A stretch of 64,000 bases of DNA from Betaproteobacteria bacterium (GCA_016716535.1 JADJWD010000005.1:496001-560000); one strand, 5' to 3'; counted from the stretch's first letter, positions 1-9,008 are shown. The notes: generated by a model from the sequence alone, not told the origin. Numbers and translations are program-made.

Positions 1-579
1 CAGGCGCCGGCGTTCGTGGTGGCGGCGCTGCGCGAATGCTTCGAGGAATGTGGCCTGTGGCTCGGCCGCGCCGGCGCGCCGGCCGATGCCGATGCCGACG
101 CCGAGCGCGTGCAGCGCCAGGCGCTGCGCGCCCGCCTGCACGGCGGCGAGCCGCTGGCGGCGCTGGTGCGCGAGGCCGGCCGGACGCTTGCCACCTCGGC
201 GCTGCAGCCGTGGAGCCACTGGGTGACGCCGCTCGGGCTGCCCAAGCGCTTCGACACGCTGTTCTTCGTCGCCGCGGCGCCGGCCGGGCAGGTGCCGAGC
301 GTCGACGAAGGCGAGACGACGACGCTCGCCTGGGTGCACCCGCCGGCGGCGCTGGCCGCGCATGCGGCAGGCGACTTCGCGATGGAGTTCGCCACCGTGC
401 GCACCGTGGAGTCGCTGGTGCCGTTCGCGGCCGAAGGCGCGGCAGCATTGCTGGCGCACGCCGCACGCGCGCGACCGCTGCCGCCGCTGCATCCGCGCTT
501 GCGGCTCGATGGCGACGGTGGCCGGTTCGCAATCCTGCTGCCTGGCGAGCCGGGCTACGAAGAGCACGGATTTCGATGA
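1..579 (+). CDS. NUDIX hydrolase, 5' end cut by the window
   Basis: The frame is open from base 1, so the true start lies outside the window. The visible 192 residues begin just before a NUDIX-box half, RECFEECGL at residues 11-19, which matches the REUXEEXGU part of the family signature. The glycine and glutamate that open the box lie just upstream of the window or in its first codons. NUDIX enzymes hydrolyse nucleoside diphosphates linked to another group. The spacing of the rest of the chain (WVTP, PKRFDTLFF) resembles the NUDT19/acyl-CoA diphosphatase-like subgroup, but the substrate cannot be told. Its stop overlaps the next ATG by four bases (ATGA), so the two genes are probably co-translated. 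Confidence 0.75.
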   Translation, partial: QAPAFVVAALRECFEECGLWLGRAGAPADADADAERVQRQALRARLHGGEPLAALVREAGRTLATSALQPWSHWVTPLGLPKRFDTLFFVAAAPAGQVPSVDEGETTTLAWVHPPAALAAHAAGDFAMEFATVRTVESLVPFAAEGAAALLAHAARARPLPPLHPRLRLDGDGGRFAILLPGEPGYEEHGFR

Positions 580-1424
580 CCGCAGCGGCCGGCGACGAAG
601 GTGACACGAGCGGCGCGGCCGTGCTGCAGCCGCTGGCGCAGATGCCGCGCGCCGTAGCCGGCGTTGTGCACACGGTGCTCGCCGACATCGACGACACGAT
701 CAGCAGCGACGGGCGCCTGACGGCCGCCGCCTATGGTGCGCTCGAACGGCTGCACGAGGCGGGCCTGCGCGTCGTGCCGGTCACCGGCCGGCCGGCCGGC
801 TGGTGCGACCACATCGCGCGCTTCTGGCCGGTCGACGCGGTGGTCGGCGAGAACGGCGCGTTCTACATGTGGCACGACCGCGTGGCCGGCAAGCTGCGCA
901 CGCGCCACTGGCTCGACGCAGCCGCGCGCGCCGCCAGCACGGCACGGCTGGCCGAAGTGCGCGCGCGCATCCTCGCCGAAGTGCCCGGCTGCGCCGTCGC
1001 GAGCGACCAGTTCTGCCGCCTCTACGACCTGGCGATCGACTTCCGCGAAGACGTGCCGCCGCTGCCGCGAGAGGCCGTCGATCGCATCGTCGCGTTGATG
1101 CACGAGGCCGGCATGACGGCCAAAGTGAGCAGCATCCACGTCAACGGCTGGTTCGGTGACTGGGACAAGTTGGCGATGACGCGCCGCCTTTGCGCCGAGC
1201 GCTTCGGCATCGACCTCGACGACGCGGCCGAACGCACGCGCATCGTCTTTGCCGGCGACTCGCCGAACGACGAGCCGATGTTCGGCTTCTTCCCGCACGC
1301 GGTGGGCGTGGCCAACGTGCTGGCATTCCGCGACCGCATGCGCGCGCTGCCCGCCTGGGTGACGGCGGCGCCGGCGGGCCGCGGGTTCGTCGAACTGGCG
1401 GAGCACCTGCTGGCGGCGCGGTAG
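576..1424 (+). CDS. HAD-superfamily phosphatase (Cof/SPP-like)
   Basis: A 282-residue HAD hydrolase. Motif I is DIDDT (residues 37-41), with the nucleophile and acid/base aspartates. Motif II lies in VPVTGRPAGW, and the metal-binding motif is FAGDSPNDEPM near the C terminus. A cap of about 100 residues sits between motifs II and III, as in the HAD-IIB sugar-phosphate phosphatases (sucrose-phosphate and mannosylglycerate-phosphate phosphatase type). The start is the ATG that overlaps the stop of the NUDIX gene. No transporter or sugar pathway gene nearby narrows the substrate. It is probably a cytosolic small-molecule phosphatase; mannosyl-3-phosphoglycerate phosphatase-like is one alternative. 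Confidence 0.8.
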   Translation: MTAAAGDEGDTSGAAVLQPLAQMPRAVAGVVHTVLADIDDTISSDGRLTAAAYGALERLHEAGLRVVPVTGRPAGWCDHIARFWPVDAVVGENGAFYMWHDRVAGKLRTRHWLDAAARAASTARLAEVRARILAEVPGCAVASDQFCRLYDLAIDFREDVPPLPREAVDRIVALMHEAGMTAKVSSIHVNGWFGDWDKLAMTRRLCAERFGIDLDDAAERTRIVFAGDSPNDEPMFGFFPHAVGVANVLAFRDRMRALPAWVTAAPAGRGFVELAEHLLAAR

Positions 1425-1450
1425 CGCCGAGGAGAGAGAGCGGCTTTACA

Positions 1451-1473
1451 ATTTCAGCCTGCAAAGCTGAAAT
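1451..1473. promoter_or_regulatory. Perfect inverted repeat ahead of the DUF4143 ATPase
   Basis: ATTTCAGC and GCTGAAAT form a perfect 8-bp inverted repeat with a 7-base spacer. It ends five bases before the ATG of the ATPase gene at 1479, where a Shine-Dalgarno sequence would normally lie; none is visible. It could be an operator or an RNA hairpin that limits ribosome access. Its AT content stands out against the surrounding DNA. Confidence 0.45.
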
Positions 1474-1478
1474 AGCAA

Positions 1479-2663
1479 ATGTTCACCCGCACCGCCCGCC
1501 ACCGCCTGCTGCACCTGCTGCGTGTGTTCCCGGTCGTCGTGCTGACCGGTCCGCGCCAGTCGGGCAAGACGACGCTGGCGCGCGCTGCGCTGCCCGGGCA
1601 CGCCTACGTCTCGCTCGAGGACCCCGACGTGCGCCTGCGCGTCGCCGCCGATCCGCGCGGCTTCCTCGCCGCGCAGGCCGGCGGCACCGGCGTCGTGCTC
1701 GACGAGGCGCAGCGCGTGCCCGAACTGCTGTCGTACCTGCAGACCGCCGTCGATGCCGACCGGCGGCCCGGGCGCTACGTCGTCACCGGCTCGCAGAACC
1801 TGCTGCTGGCGCAGGCGGTGACACAAAGCCTCGCCGGCCGCGCCGGCTACCTCGAGCTGATGCCGCTCGGCTACGGCGAGGGCGCGACGGCGTTCGCCCG
1901 GTTGTCGCTGGACGAGCTGCTCGTCGCCGGCAGCTACCCTGCGCTGCACGCCGGCCCGCTGCCCCCCGCGCAGATCCATGCCGACTGGCACGCCAGCTAC
2001 GTCGCCAGCTACCTCGAGCGCGATGTGCGCGAGCTGAGCCGCATCGCCGACCTGATGCTGTTCCAGCGCTTCATGCGGCTGATGGCGGCGCGCTGCGGGC
2101 AGATGCTGAACCTGAACGCGGTGGCCAACGACCTCGGCGTGGCGCAGACGACGGTGCGCGACTGGCTCGCGGTGCTGGAGGCCACTTACGTCGTCTTCCG
2201 CCTGCCGCCGTACCACACGAACTTCGGCAAGCGGCTGGTGAAGACGCCCAAGCTGTACTTCTGGGACACCGGGCTCGCCGCCTGGCTGCTGGGCGTGACC
2301 GACGCGCAGGCGATGAACGTGCACCCGATGCGCGGCGCGCTGTTCGAGAACCTGTGCATCGCCGAGTTCGGCAAGCACCTGCGCCACACGGGCGCGCCGG
2401 CGCAGATGTTCTTCTGGCGCGACAACATCGGCAACGAGGTCGATCTGCTCGTCGAGCGCGCCGGCGTCCTGCAGCCGGTGGAGTTCAAGAGCGGCGCCAC
2501 CTTCCAGCCCGAGTGGCTGCGCGCGCTGCACACCTGGCAGCGCCACGCCGCCGGCGCGCACCAGGCCGAGCCGCTGCTGGTGTGCGGCGCCCCGGGCAAC
2601 CAGCGGCTGCTGGGCATCGGCGTGGCGCATTGGCGCGACGCGCTGCGGGTGCTGGCGGCGTAG
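1479..2663 (+). CDS. AAA_14/DUF4143 ATP-binding protein
   Basis: A 394-residue protein with an N-terminal P-loop ATPase: Walker A GPRQSGKT (24-31), Walker B VVLDEAQR (72-79) and a sensor-like VVTGSQN (101-107). The C-terminal DUF4143 part contains a winged-helix-like stretch (about 205-235) and an EVDLL...EFK pattern (E320, D322, E335, K337), which resembles a PD-(D/E)XK nuclease core. The family is common, mobile and poorly understood; restriction, plasmid-maintenance and stress roles have been proposed. It stands alone, with no antitoxin-like partner next to it. The inverted repeat at its start suggests autoregulation. Patchy family distribution and the decayed DNA downstream are compatible with horizontal acquisition. 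Confidence 0.85.
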   Translation: MFTRTARHRLLHLLRVFPVVVLTGPRQSGKTTLARAALPGHAYVSLEDPDVRLRVAADPRGFLAAQAGGTGVVLDEAQRVPELLSYLQTAVDADRRPGRYVVTGSQNLLLAQAVTQSLAGRAGYLELMPLGYGEGATAFARLSLDELLVAGSYPALHAGPLPPAQIHADWHASYVASYLERDVRELSRIADLMLFQRFMRLMAARCGQMLNLNAVANDLGVAQTTVRDWLAVLEATYVVFRLPPYHTNFGKRLVKTPKLYFWDTGLAAWLLGVTDAQAMNVHPMRGALFENLCIAEFGKHLRHTGAPAQMFFWRDNIGNEVDLLVERAGVLQPVEFKSGATFQPEWLRALHTWQRHAAGAHQAEPLLVCGAPGNQRLLGIGVAHWRDALRVLAA

Positions 2664-3411
2664 GTCGTGTCCGCGCCGCGCGCCATCCTTTCCGAAGCCG
2701 CTCCTGGCCATCCAGCAGGCCTTCGGCGCCTGGGTGGCAGTGATCCAGAGCGTCGACATGGCCGCCGGCGGCCGCCTGCTGGCGCTGGCCACCGGCAGCG
2801 ACGACCCTGCTCGGTTACGGCGGGCGCTTCAACTCGGGCGTCGGGCTGCCGATCACCGACTCGCTGGTCGATGTACACCGAGACGCCGACCACCGTGACG
2901 CCGCCGTCGCCGCTGCCGCGCAGCGTGGCCTTCGTGTCCGGCAGCGACGGGCGCTTCACGCGCCACGACCTTTCTTCCGATGCCAACGGGCCGGACATGG
3001 ACGCGGTGGTCATCGCGCAGGCGCTGACCCAGGGCACGGTGATGCAGCTCCTCGTGAACCGCGGCGGCATGCGCTTCGACGTCACCGACGCCTGGGCGCC
3101 CGAAGTCCGCCGCGACTCGTACGAAGGCCGTCTGGTCGGAGCCGGGGTCGACAACGCCGACGCGGCCGGTGCCGTCGTTGACGAGCAGGTAGCTCGCATG
3201 GCGGCTGCGCGCCGCCGTCTGCGTGCCGAAGCCGAGCCACGCGCCGCGCGGCAGGAGCACGCTGTCGATGCCGCTGCCGTGTCGACCAGGCGCGGGTCGC
3301 CGTTCTCCATCGTGCCGCTCGGCATCGACATCACCACCGGACCGCCGTCCTGATCGCCTGCGGCGGCGATGACGCGGGCGACGACGACCCGTCGTGCCGA
3401 GAGCGCGCCGA
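2664..3411. pseudogene. Decayed coding region with VCBS/FG-GAP-like scraps
   Basis: About 750 bases without a convincing intact gene. On the + strand a run around 2870-3120 reads like an FG-GAP/VCBS repeat (LQLLVNRGG-like text: QLLVNRGGMRFDVTDAW). On the - strand around 3130-3260 another frame gives SYLLVNDGTGR, also FG-GAP-like. Neither has a plausible start, stop and composition over its whole length, and protein-like text jumps between frames. I read it as remnants of one or two repeat-type secreted proteins with several indels. It may instead be noncoding DNA that happens to be open. Confidence 0.3.
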
Positions 3412-6400
3412 CTACACCAGCACCCGCTCGATCCCCCCCGCGTTCGCCTTCGCGACGTAGTCCTCGAGCCAGGTCTCGCCGAGCATCTTGCGCGCCATCT
3501 CGATGACGATGTAGTCGGCTTCGAGCAGGCCGTTGGTCAGGTCGCCCTCGTAGCGCAGCAGCCCTTGCAGGCAGCTCGGGCAGCTCGTCAGCACCTTCAC
3601 CGGCCGGCCGGGCGCGGCGGCTTCGGGCGCCTGGGCGCGCAGCGCCGCTTCGTTGCGCTTGAGCTCCTCGGCCTTGCGGAAGCGCACCTGCGTCGCGATG
3701 TCGGGCCGCGTGATGCCGAAGGTGCCGCTCTCGCCGCAGCAGCGATCGGCCTTCAGCACCGTGGCGCCGGTGAGCGCGCGCACGGTGCTCATCGGGTCGC
3801 GCGCCTTCATCGGGCTGTGGCAGGGGTCGTGGTAGAGGTAGGCGCCGGCGCCTTCGCCGGCTTCGAGCTTGATGCCCTTCTCGAACAGGTAGTCGTGGAT
3901 GTCGACGATGCGCGAGCCGGGGAAGATCTCTTCGAACTTGTAGCTCTCGAGCTGGTCGTAGCACGTGCCGCAGCTGACGACGACGGTCTTGATGTCGAGG
4001 TAGTTCAGCGTGTTGGCCACGCGGTGGAAGAGCACCCGGTTGTCGGTGATCATCTTCTCGGCCTTGTCGTACTGGCCGCTGCCGCGCTGCGGGTAGCCGC
4101 AGCACAGGTAGCCCGGCGGCAGCACCGTCTGCACGCCCGCGCGCCACAACATCGCCTGCGTCGCCAGGCCCACCTGGCTGAACAGGCGCTCGCTGCCGCA
4201 GCCGGGGAAGTAGAAGACGGCCTCGGTCTCGGCGCTGGTGGCGGCGGGGTCGCGGATGATCGGGACGTAGTGCTTGTCCTCGATGTCGAGCAAGGCGCGC
4301 GCGGTGCGCTTGGGCAGGCCGCCGGGCATCTTGCGGTTGACGAAGTGGATCACCTGCTCCTTCAGCGGCGCGGGCCCCAGCGTCGCCGGCGGGTGCGCCA
4401 CCTGGTGCTTCGCCAACGGCTTGAAGAACTCGTGCGCGAAGCGCTGCGCCTTGAAGCCCGCGCCCACCATCGCGCGGCGCACGAGGCGGATCGTCTCGGG
4501 GTTCGTCGCGTTGAGGAACATCATCGCCGCGGCGTTGGCCGGCCGCCAGCTCTTGTGCCCGAGCTTGCGCAACAGGTTGCGCATGTTCATCGACACGTCG
4601 CCGAAGTCGATGTTCACCGGGCAGGGGCTCGCGCACTTGTGGCACACGGTGCAGTGGTCGGCCACGTCCTCGAACTCCTCCCAGTGGCGCAGGCTGACGC
4701 CGCGGCGCGTCTGTTCCTCGTAGAGGAAGGCCTCGATCAACAGGCTCGTCGCGAGGATCTTGTTGCGCGGGCTGTACAGGAGGTTGGCGCGCGGCACGTG
4801 CGTCGCGCACACCGGCTTGCACTTGCCGCAGCGCAGGCAGTCCTTGATGCTCTCGCTGATCTGGCCGATGTCGCTTTGCTGCATGATCAGCGACTCGTGG
4901 CCGAGCAGGTTGAAGCTCGGGGTGTAGGCGGCGCTGAGGTCGGCGGGATGCGCGCCTTGACTCGCGCCGTGGTCTTCCGCGCGACGCAGCAGCTTGCCGC
5001 GGTTGAAGCGCCCCTCGGGGTCGACCTTCGTCTTGTACGCGGCGAACGGCGCGATCTCCTCGTCGCTCAGGAACTCGAGCTTCGTGATGCCGATGCCGTG
5101 CTCGCCGCTGATCACGCCGCCCAGGCTGCGCGCCAGCACCATGATGCGCGCGACCGCCTCGTGCGCGGTCTGCAGCATCGCGTAGTTGTCGCTGTTGACG
5201 GGGATGTTGGTGTGCACGTTGCCGTCGCCGGCGTGCATGTGCAGCGCCACCCAGACGCGGCCGCGCAGCACCTCCTTGTGGCGGCGGCGGCACTCGTCGA
5301 GGATCGGCGCGAAGGCGCCGCCGGCGAAGATGCCTTGCAGCGGTTTCAGGATCTGCGTCTTCCAGCTGGCGCGCCAGCGCCAGTCCTGCAGCATCTGGAA
5401 GGTCGTCTGGCCCGCACCTTCACCTGGACCGGGCTGCACGTTGTCGAGGTTGCGCAGCCAGTGCTGCCACAGCGCCTTCACCTCGGCGAGCAGCGCCTGC
5501 GCCTGCGCGACGCGGTCTTCCAGCAGTTCGGCGCTCGGGATCTCGCCGGCGTCGTCGCCCTTGCCCAGCGGCAGGTTGCCGCGCGCGAAGAACTCGATCA
5601 GCGCGTCGGCCAGCTCCAGCTTGTTGCGCAGGCTCAGCTCGACGTTGATGCGCTCGATGCCCTCGGTGTACTCGCCCATGCGTTCGAGCGGGATCACCAC
5701 GTCTTCGTTGATCTTGAAGGCGTTGGTGTGCTTGGCGATCGCCGCGGTGCGCTTGCGGTCGAGCCAGAACTTCTTGCGCGCGTCGGCGCTGACGGCGACG
5801 AACCCTTCGCCGCCGCGCAGGTTGGCGATGCGCACGACTTCGCTCGTCGCGCGCGCCACCGCGGCCTCGTCGTCGCCGACGATGTCGCCGACGAGCACCA
5901 TCTTCGGCAGGCCCGGGCTGCCGGTGGCCGACGCGGCGAGCGCGCGCTTGCTCTTCGTCGTGTAGCCCACGGCGCGCAGATAGCGGTCGTCGAGGTGCTC
6001 GAGGCCGGCGAGCAGGACGGGGGAGGGGCCCCGTCCATCGGCGCCCTCGTCGGCCTGCGCGAACAGGTACTCCTTGATCTCGACGATGCTCGGCACCGCG
6101 TCCTTCGGGTTGCCGAAGAACTCCAGGCACACGGTGCGCGTGTGCGCGGGCAGCCGGTGCACGATCCAGCGCGCGCTCGTGATCAGGCCGTCGCAGCCTT
6201 CCTTCTGGATGCCGGGCAGGCCCGCGAGGAACTTGTCGGTGACGTCCTTGCCCAGCCCCTCCTTGCGGAAGACGCTGCCCGGGATGTCCAGCCGCTCGCT
6301 GCGCTCGAGCTTGCGGCCGCTCGCGTCGAGATAACGCAGCTCGAAGCTCGCGACCTCCACGTCGTGGATCTTGCCGAGGTTGTGGTTCAGGCGCACGACC

Positions 6401-7416
6401 TCGAGCCACTTGGCCTCGGGCGTCACCATCTTCCAGCTCGCCAGGTTGTCCAGCGCCGTGCCCCACAGCACGGCCTTCTTGCCGCCGGCGTTCATCGCCA
6501 CGTTGCCGCCGATGCAACTGGCCTCGGCGCTGGTCGGGTCGACGGCGAAGGCGAAGCCGGCGCGCTCGGCCGCGTCGGCGACACGCTGCGTCACGACGCC
6601 GGCCTCGGTCCACACGGTGGGCACCGGCCGCTCGACGCCGGGCAGCGCCACCGCCTCGACCTCGCTCATCGCTTCGAGCTTCTCGGTGTTGATGACGGCG
6701 CTTCGCCACGTCAGCGGCACGGCGCCGCCGGTGTAGCCGGTGCCGCCGCCGCGCGGGATGATGGTGAGGTTCAGTTCGATGCAGCCGGCGACGAGCCGCG
6801 CCATCTCGGCCTCGCTGTCGGGCGTCAGCACGACGAACGGGACCTCGACGCGCCAGTCGGTCGCGTCGGTGACGTGCGAGACGCGCGACAGGCCGTCGAA
6901 CTTGATGTTGTCGCGCCCGGTGTGGCGGCCGAGCACCTGGCGCGTCTTGCGGCGCAGGTCCCACACGGCGCGGAAATGCGCCGCGAAGCGCTCGACGGCG
7001 GCGGTGGCGGCATCGAGCAACTCACCGACCAGCGCGTCGCGCTCGCTATCCGTGTCGGGCGTGCGGCGCTTGCCCACTTCGTCCAGCCGGTGATGCAGCG
7101 CATCGATCAGCATCTGCCGGCGCTTGGGGTTCTCGAGCAGGTCGTCCTCGAGATACGGGTTGCGCTGCACGACCCAGATGTCGCCCAGCACCTCGTAGAG
7201 CATGCGCGCGCTGCGGCCGGTGCGGCGCTCCTGGCGCAGCTGGTCGAGGATCTGCCAGGCGCGCGCGCCGAGCAGCCGCAGCACGATCTCGCGGTCGGAG
7301 AACGAGGTGTAGTTGTACGGAATCTCGCGCAGGCGCGGCGCTGCCGGCGCGGCATCGCTGCCGCTACCGGCGCCGGGGCGCGCGGCGCTCGTGGGCGTCG
7401 GCAGCGGGGCGTTCAT
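3412..7416 (-). CDS. DUF3683 FAD-linked oxidoreductase with Fe-S and CCG domains
   Basis: A 1334-residue fusion. The N terminus (about 30-200) is the DUF3683 region (REIPYNYTSFSDREIVLRLL). It is followed by a PCMH-type FAD-binding domain (IIPRGGGTGYTGGAVP) and a FAD-oxidase C domain ending near GDGNVHTNIPV. Then come two 4Fe-4S motifs, CLRCGKCKPVC (about 857) and CTVCHKCASPCP (about 920), and two cysteine-rich CCG domains (PGCGSERLF near 1072; DRCCGESGTFG near 1228). This is the glycolate oxidase/D-lactate dehydrogenase plan, GlcD plus GlpC/LldE modules in one chain. It probably oxidises a D-2-hydroxy acid and feeds electrons to quinone. I start at the ATG at 7416 because the 27 codons upstream have no protein-like character. 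Substrate unknown. Confidence 0.9.
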   Translation of the reverse strand: MNAPLPTPTSAARPGAGSGSDAAPAAPRLREIPYNYTSFSDREIVLRLLGARAWQILDQLRQERRTGRSARMLYEVLGDIWVVQRNPYLEDDLLENPKRRQMLIDALHHRLDEVGKRRTPDTDSERDALVGELLDAATAAVERFAAHFRAVWDLRRKTRQVLGRHTGRDNIKFDGLSRVSHVTDATDWRVEVPFVVLTPDSEAEMARLVAGCIELNLTIIPRGGGTGYTGGAVPLTWRSAVINTEKLEAMSEVEAVALPGVERPVPTVWTEAGVVTQRVADAAERAGFAFAVDPTSAEASCIGGNVAMNAGGKKAVLWGTALDNLASWKMVTPEAKWLEVVRLNHNLGKIHDVEVASFELRYLDASGRKLERSERLDIPGSVFRKEGLGKDVTDKFLAGLPGIQKEGCDGLITSARWIVHRLPAHTRTVCLEFFGNPKDAVPSIVEIKEYLFAQADEGADGRGPSPVLLAGLEHLDDRYLRAVGYTTKSKRALAASATGSPGLPKMVLVGDIVGDDEAAVARATSEVVRIANLRGGEGFVAVSADARKKFWLDRKRTAAIAKHTNAFKINEDVVIPLERMGEYTEGIERINVELSLRNKLELADALIEFFARGNLPLGKGDDAGEIPSAELLEDRVAQAQALLAEVKALWQHWLRNLDNVQPGPGEGAGQTTFQMLQDWRWRASWKTQILKPLQGIFAGGAFAPILDECRRRHKEVLRGRVWVALHMHAGDGNVHTNIPVNSDNYAMLQTAHEAVARIMVLARSLGGVISGEHGIGITKLEFLSDEEIAPFAAYKTKVDPEGRFNRGKLLRRAEDHGASQGAHPADLSAAYTPSFNLLGHESLIMQQSDIGQISESIKDCLRCGKCKPVCATHVPRANLLYSPRNKILATSLLIEAFLYEEQTRRGVSLRHWEEFEDVADHCTVCHKCASPCPVNIDFGDVSMNMRNLLRKLGHKSWRPANAAAMMFLNATNPETIRLVRRAMVGAGFKAQRFAHEFFKPLAKHQVAHPPATLGPAPLKEQVIHFVNRKMPGGLPKRTARALLDIEDKHYVPIIRDPAATSAETEAVFYFPGCGSERLFSQVGLATQAMLWRAGVQTVLPPGYLCCGYPQRGSGQYDKAEKMITDNRVLFHRVANTLNYLDIKTVVVSCGTCYDQLESYKFEEIFPGSRIVDIHDYLFEKGIKLEAGEGAGAYLYHDPCHSPMKARDPMSTVRALTGATVLKADRCCGESGTFGITRPDIATQVRFRKAEELKRNEAALRAQAPEAAAPGRPVKVLTSCPSCLQGLLRYEGDLTNGLLEADYIVIEMARKMLGETWLEDYVAKANAGGIERVLV

Positions 7417-7527
7417 AGGGTTAGTGCGGATGCTACTTGAGGGCCCGCGGCCGCCCTGGCCGCAGGGAGACGTGCATGACGAGCGGGGCCCGCGCAACGC
7501 CGCCTGCGCGCCGCCGTATGCGGTGCG

Positions 7528-7542
7528 CCGGGGTTACCCCGG
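7528..7542. repeat. Short GC palindrome upstream of ugpB
   Basis: CCGGGG TTA CCCCGG is a perfect 6-bp inverted repeat with a 3-base centre, in the 225-bp divergent region between the DUF3683 gene and ugpB. It may be a protein-binding site or a small hairpin. The rest of this intergenic region shows only the second palindrome listed next. Confidence 0.3.
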
Positions 7543-7559
7543 TTGCCGCGCCCACCTCG

Positions 7560-7599
7560 GCATGACAGAAACCGCCCTGTCATGCGGCCGGGCCACAAT
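7560..7599 (+). promoter_or_regulatory. Candidate PhoB-type control site and -10 for the ugp operon
   Basis: GCATGACAG (7560-7568) and CTGTCATGC (7577-7585) form a perfect 9-bp inverted repeat with an 8-base spacer. Each arm contains CTGTCAT, the core heptamer of the PhoB box. The + strand CTGTCAT ends 10 bases before CACAAT (7594-7599), a possible -10, which is the usual spacing in Pho promoters. No recognisable -35 is present. The classical direct repeat is poor (the upstream 11-mer matches weakly), so this is a candidate only. In E. coli the ugp operon is PhoB-controlled. Confidence 0.4.
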
Positions 7600-7641
7600 G
7601 CGGGTCCGGGTTTGTCGTCCCTCCATGGAGTTGCTCGAGTC

Positions 7642-8964
7642 ATGCACAAGAACTTTGCGCGTTATCTGACGGCCGCCGCCGCCGCCACCGCCGTGCTGGC
7701 GTCCATGCCGGCCACTGCCCAGGTCGAGATCCAGTGGTGGCATGCCCACAGCGGCCAGCTCGGCGAGTGGGTCAACGGCCTCGCCAAGGGCTTCAACGAC
7801 AGCCAGAAGGACTACAAGGTCACGCCGGTCTACAAGGGCACCTACGCCGAGAACCTGACCGCCGGCGTCGCCGCGTTCCGCGCCGGCAACGCGCCGCACA
7901 TCCTGCAGGTGTTCGAGGTCGGCACAGCGACGATGATGGCCAGCAAGGGCGCCATCGTGCCGGTGAACGAAGTGATGAAGCTGGCCGGCGTCAAGTTCGA
8001 CCCGAGCGTCTATGTCAGCGCCGTCAGCGGCTACTACACGGCGCCCAACGGCCAGATGCTGAGCCTGCCGTTCAACAGCAGCACCACCGTCCTGCACTAC
8101 AACAAGGACGCCTTCAAGGCCGCGGGCCTGGACCCCAACGCACCGCCCAAGACCTGGCCCGAGTTGACGCTGGCCGCGGCCAAGCTGAAGGCGAGCGGCC
8201 ACAAGTGCCCGTTCACGACGAGCTGGGTGAGCTGGACGCAGCTCGAGAGCTTCAGCGCCTGGCACAACGTCGAGTTCGCGACGCTGCGCAACGGCTTCAA
8301 CGGCCTGGGCACGCGCCTGGCGTTCACGACGCCGCTGCACGTGCGCCACATCGAGAACCTGGCCAACATGGCGCAGCAGGGCCTGTTCGTCTACAAGGGC
8401 CGCAGCGGCGCGGCCGACGGCGTGTTCCAGTCGGGCGAGTGCGCGATGTACACCGGCAGCTCGGCCGCTTACGGCGGCATCAAGCGCAACCTGAAGGCCG
8501 AGGCCGGCATCAGCACGCTGCCGTACTACCCCGACGTGCCCGGCGCGCCGCAGAACACGGTGATCGGCGGCGCGAGCCTGTGGGCGATGGCCGGCAAGAA
8601 GCCCGACGAGTACAAGGGCGTGGCGCTGTTCTTCAAGTACCTGTCCGACCCGCAGGTGCAGGCCAAGAGCCACCAGCAGACCGGCTACCTGCCGATCACC
8701 ACCGAGGCGTTCAAGCTCACCGAGAGCAGCGGCTTCTACAAGGCCAACCCCGGCACCGACGTGAGCGTGACGCAGATGATCCGCAAGACGACCGACAAGT
8801 CGCGCGGCATTCGGCTGGGCAACTTCCTGCAGATCCGCACCATCCTCGACGAGGAGCTGGAGCTGGTGTGGTCGGGCAAGAAGAGCGCCAAGCAGGCGCT
8901 GGACGACGCGAAGAAGCGCGGCGACGCCGAGCTGGAGAAGTTCCAGAAGGCGAACAAGGGCTGA
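7642..8964 (+). CDS. ugpB: sn-Glycerol-3-phosphate ABC transporter, binding protein
   Basis: A 440-residue periplasmic solute-binding protein of the UgpB/MalE class. A Sec signal peptide covers about residues 1-27 and ends ATAQ before VEIQWWHAHSGQLGEWVN, the conserved UgpB opening. It would bind glycerol-3-phosphate or glycerophosphodiesters and hand them to the UgpAE channel. It leads a five-gene operon, ugpB-A-E-C-Q, in the usual order. I chose the ATG at 7642 because it gives a normal signal peptide. A GC hairpin in the 91-base gap to ugpA may keep the binding protein in excess over the membrane parts. Confidence 0.95.
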   Translation: MHKNFARYLTAAAAATAVLASMPATAQVEIQWWHAHSGQLGEWVNGLAKGFNDSQKDYKVTPVYKGTYAENLTAGVAAFRAGNAPHILQVFEVGTATMMASKGAIVPVNEVMKLAGVKFDPSVYVSAVSGYYTAPNGQMLSLPFNSSTTVLHYNKDAFKAAGLDPNAPPKTWPELTLAAAKLKASGHKCPFTTSWVSWTQLESFSAWHNVEFATLRNGFNGLGTRLAFTTPLHVRHIENLANMAQQGLFVYKGRSGAADGVFQSGECAMYTGSSAAYGGIKRNLKAEAGISTLPYYPDVPGAPQNTVIGGASLWAMAGKKPDEYKGVALFFKYLSDPQVQAKSHQQTGYLPITTEAFKLTESSGFYKANPGTDVSVTQMIRKTTDKSRGIRLGNFLQIRTILDEELELVWSGKKSAKQALDDAKKRGDAELEKFQKANKG

Positions 8965-9008
8965 CGCCCTTGTTCGCCTGCGGCCGAACCGGGGCACCCC
9001 TCCCCCGT

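Noticed and set aside
2186..5293. About 1035 open codons on the minus strand covering the ATPase 3' end, the decayed region and part of the DUF3683 gene
   Set aside because: It runs out of frame through two well-supported genes and reads as low-complexity Arg/Ala/Pro text.
3394..7440. Very long open frame (about 1350 codons) on the + strand opposite the DUF3683 gene
   Set aside because: It is the antisense shadow of a GC-rich gene whose own product has clear domains. Its text is Arg/Ala/His/Leu-rich with no recognisable motif.
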